NCBI RefSeq assembly: GCF_026790145.1
Contig: NZ_JALAMS010000066.1
Span: forward strand, 1 to 16,165
Direction: 5' to 3'
DNA from: Bacillus_I endophytica_A
GTDB taxonomy: Bacteria; Bacillota; Bacilli; Bacillales; Bacillaceae_H
Length of the DNA: 16,165 nucleotides
Shown: positions 13,231 to 16,165 of the stretch, piece after piece
Layout: each line of letters begins with the position of its first letter
Numbering within the stretch: position 1 is the stretch's first letter
Notes under the pieces: model-generated
The model's database searches: none
Seen by the model: only the letters and a program-made list of their open reading frames with translations
What the model was told of the DNA's origin: nothing
Position numbers and translations under genes: made by a program

Positions 13231-13416
13231 CATTTAGTAAGTAGTAAGACTGCTTGAAGGCGGTCTTAGGAGGTTAGTCATAAGCCAATCCATTGCTAAC
13301 AGAAAACGTCTCAGTCGCATACTTTGTAACTATACAGTCAGTATGTTTTCAAATTTACGTGAAACAATAATATGTGTATTTTTCACGGATAAGTACATAA
13401 AAATGAGGGTGGAAAA
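13231..13416. promoter_or_regulatory. Upstream region of the DUF421 gene
   Basis: Holds a small hairpin (AAGAC...GTCTT, about 13244-13271) and a GTATG / CAATAAT pair (13341-13345 and 13365-13371) that loosely resembles a sigma-G promoter but with 19-bp spacing. The evidence for a promoter is weak. Confidence 0.3.
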
Positions 13417-14118
13417 ATGTTCGTTTTTATTGGGAAATTAATTCTGCTTTTTGGTCTGGTAATTCTGGCAATGCGTTGTATGGGAAAGACTGTGTTGGCT
13501 CAGTTGACTCCACCTGATCTTGCAGCCATTGTGTTTCTTGTCACGTTGTCCGTCAGTCCCATCAAGGCCAACGGAATTGGACAGACCATTGCCGGAATCA
13601 TCACCATTGTCATAGTATATATGTTGTTTTCTAAATTCAGTCTTTTTCGCTGGTTAAACCGGTTATTTATCGGTCAGCCGAGCATTTTGATCAAACATGG
13701 GAAAATCTCAAAAAAAGAATTGAGAAAAACTCGTTTTTCTCTCGTAGAACTATTGTCAGCCATTCGGTCTGCAGGATATCCGAACATACAGGATCTCGAT
13801 TATGTGATTCTCGAACCGAATGGAGATCTCAGTATATTGCCGAACCAATCTGTTGTCAATTTGACACCCAAACACTTAAATATTGAAACGGACTATCAAG
13901 GACTGCCGATTGCTGTAATCGTCGAAGGAAAAATCCAGTATAAAAATTTAAGGTTGATTCAAAAGGATGAAAAATGGCTTCAGGAAGAGTTAATGAACAA
14001 AGGATTTCACCAAATCAATAACATTTTTTATGCAGCGGTCAGCGATAAAGATCATTCTTTAATCATTGACACTGGCAATCAGAATGAAGGTAAAAAGAGT
14101 GGATCAAAGAAAAAATAA
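13417..14118 (+). CDS. DUF421 (YetF-like) membrane protein
   Basis: A 233-aa member of the DUF421/YetF family. The N-terminus holds about three TM segments (residues 4-22, 33-52, 56-75) with the family stretch MRCMGKTVLAQLTPPDLAAIVFLVTLS. The soluble C-terminal YetF domain (about 85-215) contains PSILIKHGKISKKELRKTRFSLVEL and then DLDYVILEPNGDLSI. The end is lysine-rich. The ribosome binding site AGGGTGG lies five bases before the ATG. DUF421 proteins occur in spoVA2mob operons and in spore membranes, where they are proposed to help membrane rigidity and heat resistance. Here the gene is separated from the spoVA2mob-like operon by its own terminator and a minus-strand gene, so co-transcription is unlikely. 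Confidence 0.88.
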   Translation: MFVFIGKLILLFGLVILAMRCMGKTVLAQLTPPDLAAIVFLVTLSVSPIKANGIGQTIAGIITIVIVYMLFSKFSLFRWLNRLFIGQPSILIKHGKISKKELRKTRFSLVELLSAIRSAGYPNIQDLDYVILEPNGDLSILPNQSVVNLTPKHLNIETDYQGLPIAVIVEGKIQYKNLRLIQKDEKWLQEELMNKGFHQINNIFYAAVSDKDHSLIIDTGNQNEGKKSGSKKK

Positions 14119-14199
14119 TAAAGAGTTTAATCAAGTTACGTGTATAAAAATAAAAGTGAAGTATACTAGATAAGATAATAAACGAATTAAGTCAATGGA

Positions 14200-14233
14200 A
14201 AAGCACTGAGCTACTAGCATCAGCGCTTTTTTT
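14200..14233 (+). terminator. Shared terminator between the DUF421 gene and the convergent small gene
   Basis: AAAGCACTGA / TCAGCGCTTT stem (one mismatch) with a 10-nt loop and a T run. It is also usable in reverse for the minus-strand gene ending at 14248. Confidence 0.85.
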
Positions 14234-14247
14234 GTATAATTTTGACT

Positions 14248-14466
14248 TTATTTTGATTCTTTAGCTGACTGTGCTTGAAGAGATGATTGTGCTTGACTTA
14301 CCAACGTTTGGGCTTGAGCTATCTCAGATGCGGCTTGTTTTAAAGCTTCTTCACATTGTACCTGATCGGCAGCAGACTGCTCAATAGCTTGTGTAATAAG
14401 CCCCTTAGAAATTGACACTGCTGCGGCAGCTTTTTTTAATTGATTCGTATCCATTTGTTGTGGCAT
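14248..14466 (-). CDS. Small Ala/Gln-rich coiled-coil protein, unknown
   Basis: A 72-aa soluble protein, almost wholly helical by composition: QLKKAAAAVSISKGLITQAIEQ, then CEEALKQAASEIAQAQTLV and SQAQSSLQAQSAKESK, with heptad-like Ala/Leu spacing and one Cys. An excellent AGGAGGAA ribosome binding site lies six bases before the ATG, and a terminator follows, so the gene is very probably real. I do not recognise its family. It is divergent from the DUF1657 gene, which encodes another short helical Gln/Ala-rich protein, and both start within 280 bases. A role in spores is possible from that position but not shown. Confidence 0.75.
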   Translation of the reverse strand: MPQQMDTNQLKKAAAAVSISKGLITQAIEQSAADQVQCEEALKQAASEIAQAQTLVSQAQSSLQAQSAKESK

Positions 14467-14635
14467 TTTTGTTTCCTCCTAGATGATATTTTTTGCACTT
14501 TTATATCGTTTTCTCCTATCTCAGTTTTTATGTACTTTTTCTTTTTAAGTTTAACGAGTTAGTGATAATACTCCTGTTCAAATGCCATCGACCAAAGAGA
14601 TGCATAATAGAATGAAAACTGAACCCTCTTTTCAG

Positions 14636-14658
14636 ATGTAAATGCAGGAAATTTACAT
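14636..14658. repeat. Palindrome in the divergent promoter region
   Basis: ATGTAAAT / ATTTACAT, a perfect 8-bp inverted repeat with a 7-nt spacer, sits between the divergent small gene and the DUF1657 operon, 20 bases upstream of the proposed -35. It could be an operator. Confidence 0.4.
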
Positions 14659-14678
14659 TAACTGGATGTGTTTAAAAA

Positions 14679-14708
14679 ACATAAAAAACCTTCTTTCTCG
14701 TCATCCTA
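14679..14708 (+). promoter_or_regulatory. Candidate sigma-G promoter of the spoVA2mob-like operon
   Basis: ACATA at 14679-14683 and CATCCTA at 14702-14708 with an 18-bp spacer fit the sigma-G pattern (GnATR, 17-18 bp, CATnnTA). The -10 lies 36 bases before the DUF1657 start. Forespore expression is known for spoVA operons. Confidence 0.55.
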
Positions 14709-14744
14709 TAATTGTAACTAATCCATTCAAGGAGGGCATATGAT

Positions 14745-14951
14745 ATGACTGTAATCAATGATGTTAAACAAACTTTAGCAGGATTAAAAAGTGCACAAGC
14801 TAGCTTTGAAACTTTTGCGCTTGGTACCGATAATCAACAAGCAAAACAGCTTTACCAGAATGCGGCTCAACAAACACAAGCGATTGTGGATAGTCTCTCT
14901 TCACGTGTTCAACAAATTGAACAAGAAGAACCCCAATACAAACAACAATAA
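14745..14951 (+). CDS. DUF1657 protein, first gene of the spoVA2mob-like operon
   Basis: A 68-aa helical protein typical of DUF1657: TVINDVKQTLAGLKSAQASFE, FALGTDNQQAKQLYQNAA, QQTQAIVDSLSSRVQQIEQ, ending EEPQYKQQ. This family is found at the start of spoVA2mob operons and fused to DUF421 in the 2Duf protein. Its biochemical role is unknown; it is small, soluble and presumably forespore-expressed. The AAGGAGG site is nine bases before the ATG; an earlier ATG at 14739 stops after two codons. A hairpin lies between it and the next gene, so it may be made in excess over the downstream genes. Confidence 0.9.
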   Translation: MTVINDVKQTLAGLKSAQASFETFALGTDNQQAKQLYQNAAQQTQAIVDSLSSRVQQIEQEEPQYKQQ

Positions 14952-14959
14952 TGACATAG

Positions 14960-14994
14960 ATCTAAGAAGATTGGTGTAATCAATCTTCTTAGAT
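14960..14994 (+). terminator. Hairpin between DUF1657 and the lipoprotein gene
   Basis: ATCTAAGAAGATTG / CAATCTTCTTAGAT, a 14-bp perfect stem with a 7-nt loop and a weak T tract (TTTCATTTAT). It may be a partial terminator (attenuator) or an mRNA-stabilising structure, allowing readthrough into the spoVA genes. Confidence 0.7.
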
Positions 14995-15028
14995 TTTCAT
15001 TTATAGATAGAAATGGAGGGGTGATTCT

Positions 15029-15502
15029 ATGAAATATATCATGAGACCATTAAAAGTTTATCTTTTTTTAATTATTTTTTTAGGATTTAGCTCAGGATGT
15101 ACTGGAAATCAAGAGCAATCAGCTAAGGAAAATCAGGATACCCATATCGTCAAAGTTCATACAAACCATCCAGTCGATCAATCTGTTGCCAATCAAGCAA
15201 AAGAAAAAACCATAAAAAGGGAAGAAGTTACAGGAGTAAAAGCTGTGAATACGGATAAGGAGCTACTAGTAGCCTTAAAAGTCGAACAGTTTGATCGATT
15301 TCGATTAAAGACCATCAAAAAGAACGTGAAATCTAGTCTAGAAAAAACGTATCCAGATTATAAAGTTTTCGTTTCGACGGATCAAAAAATCTTTTTAGAA
15401 TTGGAACAATTAGAACAAAAACTACAAAAAGAGCAACCAAAGAAGAGAATCCTAAACAAGGAATTTGACGAAATTAAAAGTCTTATGAAGGAACAAGCGT
15501 AA
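15029..15502 (+). CDS. YhcN/YlaJ-type lipoprotein of the spoVA2mob-like operon
   Basis: A 157-aa predicted lipoprotein. The signal sequence spans residues 1-23 with lipobox FSSGC (C24). The mature part has the shortened YhcN/YlaJ fold: DQSVANQAKEKTIKREEVTG, VNTDKELLVALKVEQFDRF, SLEKTYPDYKVFVSTDQKIF and a charged C-terminal helix. A lipoprotein of this family in this position is characteristic of spoVA2mob operons. It would sit on the outer leaflet of the spore inner membrane. The ribosome binding site GGAGGGGTG is seven bases before the ATG. Only 22 bases separate it from spoVAC. It is clearly diverged from the yhcN at 5061, so it is not a recent duplication. Confidence 0.87.
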   Translation: MKYIMRPLKVYLFLIIFLGFSSGCTGNQEQSAKENQDTHIVKVHTNHPVDQSVANQAKEKTIKREEVTGVKAVNTDKELLVALKVEQFDRFRLKTIKKNVKSSLEKTYPDYKVFVSTDQKIFLELEQLEQKLQKEQPKKRILNKEFDEIKSLMKEQA

Positions 15503-15524
15503 CGAAAGAAAAGGTGATGTAGGC

Positions 15525-16004
15525 ATGTCAAATAACAAAAAAAAACAATTAACACCTGTACAACAGGAATACCAGGAGCTTCAAAAAAAAGACGAAACCC
15601 AAAGACCCGTCGTTAAAAATTGTATCAAAGCTTTTTTAACAGGTGGAATCATTTGTCTTATTGGTCAAGTTATCCAACTGTTTTATATCTATTATTTTAA
15701 TTTTACAGAACAAACGGCGGGAAATCCAACGGTGGGAACCTTAATTTTTATCTCAATGCTTTTAACGGGTTTTGGCGTGTATGATCGAATCGCTCAATTT
15801 GGAGGGGCTGGTTCTGCTGTTCCTGTTACGGGATTTGGAAATGCCGTCATCTCTGCGTGTATTGAACATCGAACCGAAGGATTCGTGTTAGGAGTAGGCG
15901 GGAATATGTTTAAATTAGCAGGCTCTGTCATCTTGTTTGGAACCTTTGCTGCTTTTGTCATTGCTACGATTAAAACCATACTCATACAGTGGGGTGGGTT
16001 GTAA
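15525..16004 (+). CDS. spoVAC: SpoVAC, spore inner-membrane DPA channel protein
   Basis: SpoVAC is an integral inner-membrane protein that acts as a mechanosensitive channel for Ca-dipicolinate during spore formation and germination. The 159-aa product (B. subtilis: about 150) has a polar N-terminus (LTPVQQEYQELQKKDETQRP) and then four or so TM segments with family stretches: NCIKAFLTGGIICLIGQ, GVYDRIAQFGGAGSAVPVTG, FGNAVISACIEHRTEGF, VLGVGGNMFKLAGSVI. The AAAGGTGATG ribosome binding site is just upstream. Its stop codon overlaps the spoVAD start (TAATG), so the two are translationally coupled. It seems intact. In this context it is likely the 2mob-type paralogue rather than the core spoVA copy. 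Confidence 0.95.
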   Translation: MSNNKKKQLTPVQQEYQELQKKDETQRPVVKNCIKAFLTGGIICLIGQVIQLFYIYYFNFTEQTAGNPTVGTLIFISMLLTGFGVYDRIAQFGGAGSAVPVTGFGNAVISACIEHRTEGFVLGVGGNMFKLAGSVILFGTFAAFVIATIKTILIQWGGL

Positions 16005-16165
16005 TGTTAACGGGGCATCGTACATGGATTTTTGATCAAAAACCGGTCATTATTTCTACTGGCACAGTTGGTGGACCATTTGAAGCGGAGGGGTTACTTG
16101 ATGACGATTTTGACCTTTTCCATTCTGATTTATGGTTAGAGCAGGATTCTTATGAAAAAGCTCAC
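16004..16165 (+). CDS. spoVAD: SpoVAD, N-terminal part, cut by the window end
   Basis: The 54 visible residues match the SpoVAD start: LTGHRTWIFDQKPVIISTGT, VGGPFEAEGLLDDDFDLF and then EQDSYEKAH, corresponding to family positions LTGKQTW-F, AGTAAGPKEGPL and the W/E-x-A-E region. SpoVAD is a thiolase-fold protein that binds dipicolinic acid and works with SpoVAC and SpoVAEb. The ATG at 16004 overlaps the spoVAC stop, with GGGGTGGG upstream. The gene continues beyond 16165. Confidence 0.92.
   Translation, partial: MLTGHRTWIFDQKPVIISTGTVGGPFEAEGLLDDDFDLFHSDLWLEQDSYEKAH

Noticed and set aside
1..16165. CRISPR array
   Set aside because: No regularly spaced short direct repeats with unique spacers are present; the only tandem repeats are the yhcN duplication and the two TnsB-type sites.

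Overview
The window is AT-rich DNA from an endospore-forming member of the Bacillaceae (Bacillus sensu lato). The sporulation genes (spoVAC, the start of spoVAD, two YhcN/YlaJ lipoproteins, a gerKB relic), a PhoP-boxed alkaline phosphatase, nrnB, a BcrC-type phosphatase and strong GGAGG-type ribosome binding sites all point there. The species cannot be fixed from this sequence. The density of broken genes and mobile-element scars suggests an accessory region or a large plasmid; that is inference.

Layout. 1-354: 3' end of a group II intron (domains V and VI), with no visible reverse-transcriptase ORF. 605-2244: secreted alkaline phosphatase on the minus strand with a terminator and a four-hexamer Pho box. 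2358-3582: complete IS3-family element with a programmed -1 frameshift site. Its right end abuts a decayed, N-terminally truncated gerKB (3583-4490). 5061-5657: yhcN-type spore lipoprotein with an internal 48-bp tandem repeat. 5884-6426: PAP2/BcrC-like phosphatase. 6719-7492: alpha/beta hydrolase on the minus strand. 7737-8392: a pair of 42-bp inverted repeats flanking a small two-TM protein gene. 8507-8665: a decayed initiator tRNA followed by a nearly intact tRNA-Gln. 8793-9023: small DUF3918-like protein. 9298-10019: end of a Tn7-like transposon with a C-terminally truncated tnsA whose catalytic Glu is replaced by Lys. 10118-11299: nrnB. 11685-12770: remains of a ykoN/ykoP/ykoQ-like locus. 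12846-12992: a very small membrane ORF. 13417-14118: DUF421 (YetF-like) membrane protein. 14248-14466: Ala/Gln-rich small protein on the minus strand. 14745-16165: DUF1657 - YhcN/YlaJ - spoVAC - spoVAD (cut by the window edge), behind a sigma-G-like promoter.

How the genes relate. The right edge has the gene order known from the mobile spoVA2mob operon, which is linked to dipicolinic-acid channel function and high spore heat resistance; the nearby DUF421 gene fits that context. The rest is a mosaic of independent units, most with their own intrinsic terminators. At least five genes or elements are broken: gerKB, tnsA, ykoN, ykoP/ykoQ and tRNA-fMet. The strongest candidates for something little described are the Tn7-like end with a catalytically altered TnsA, the inverted-repeat-flanked small gene, and the small unannotated proteins beside the spoVA2mob-like operon. 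I did not find a complete novel defence or biosynthetic system.
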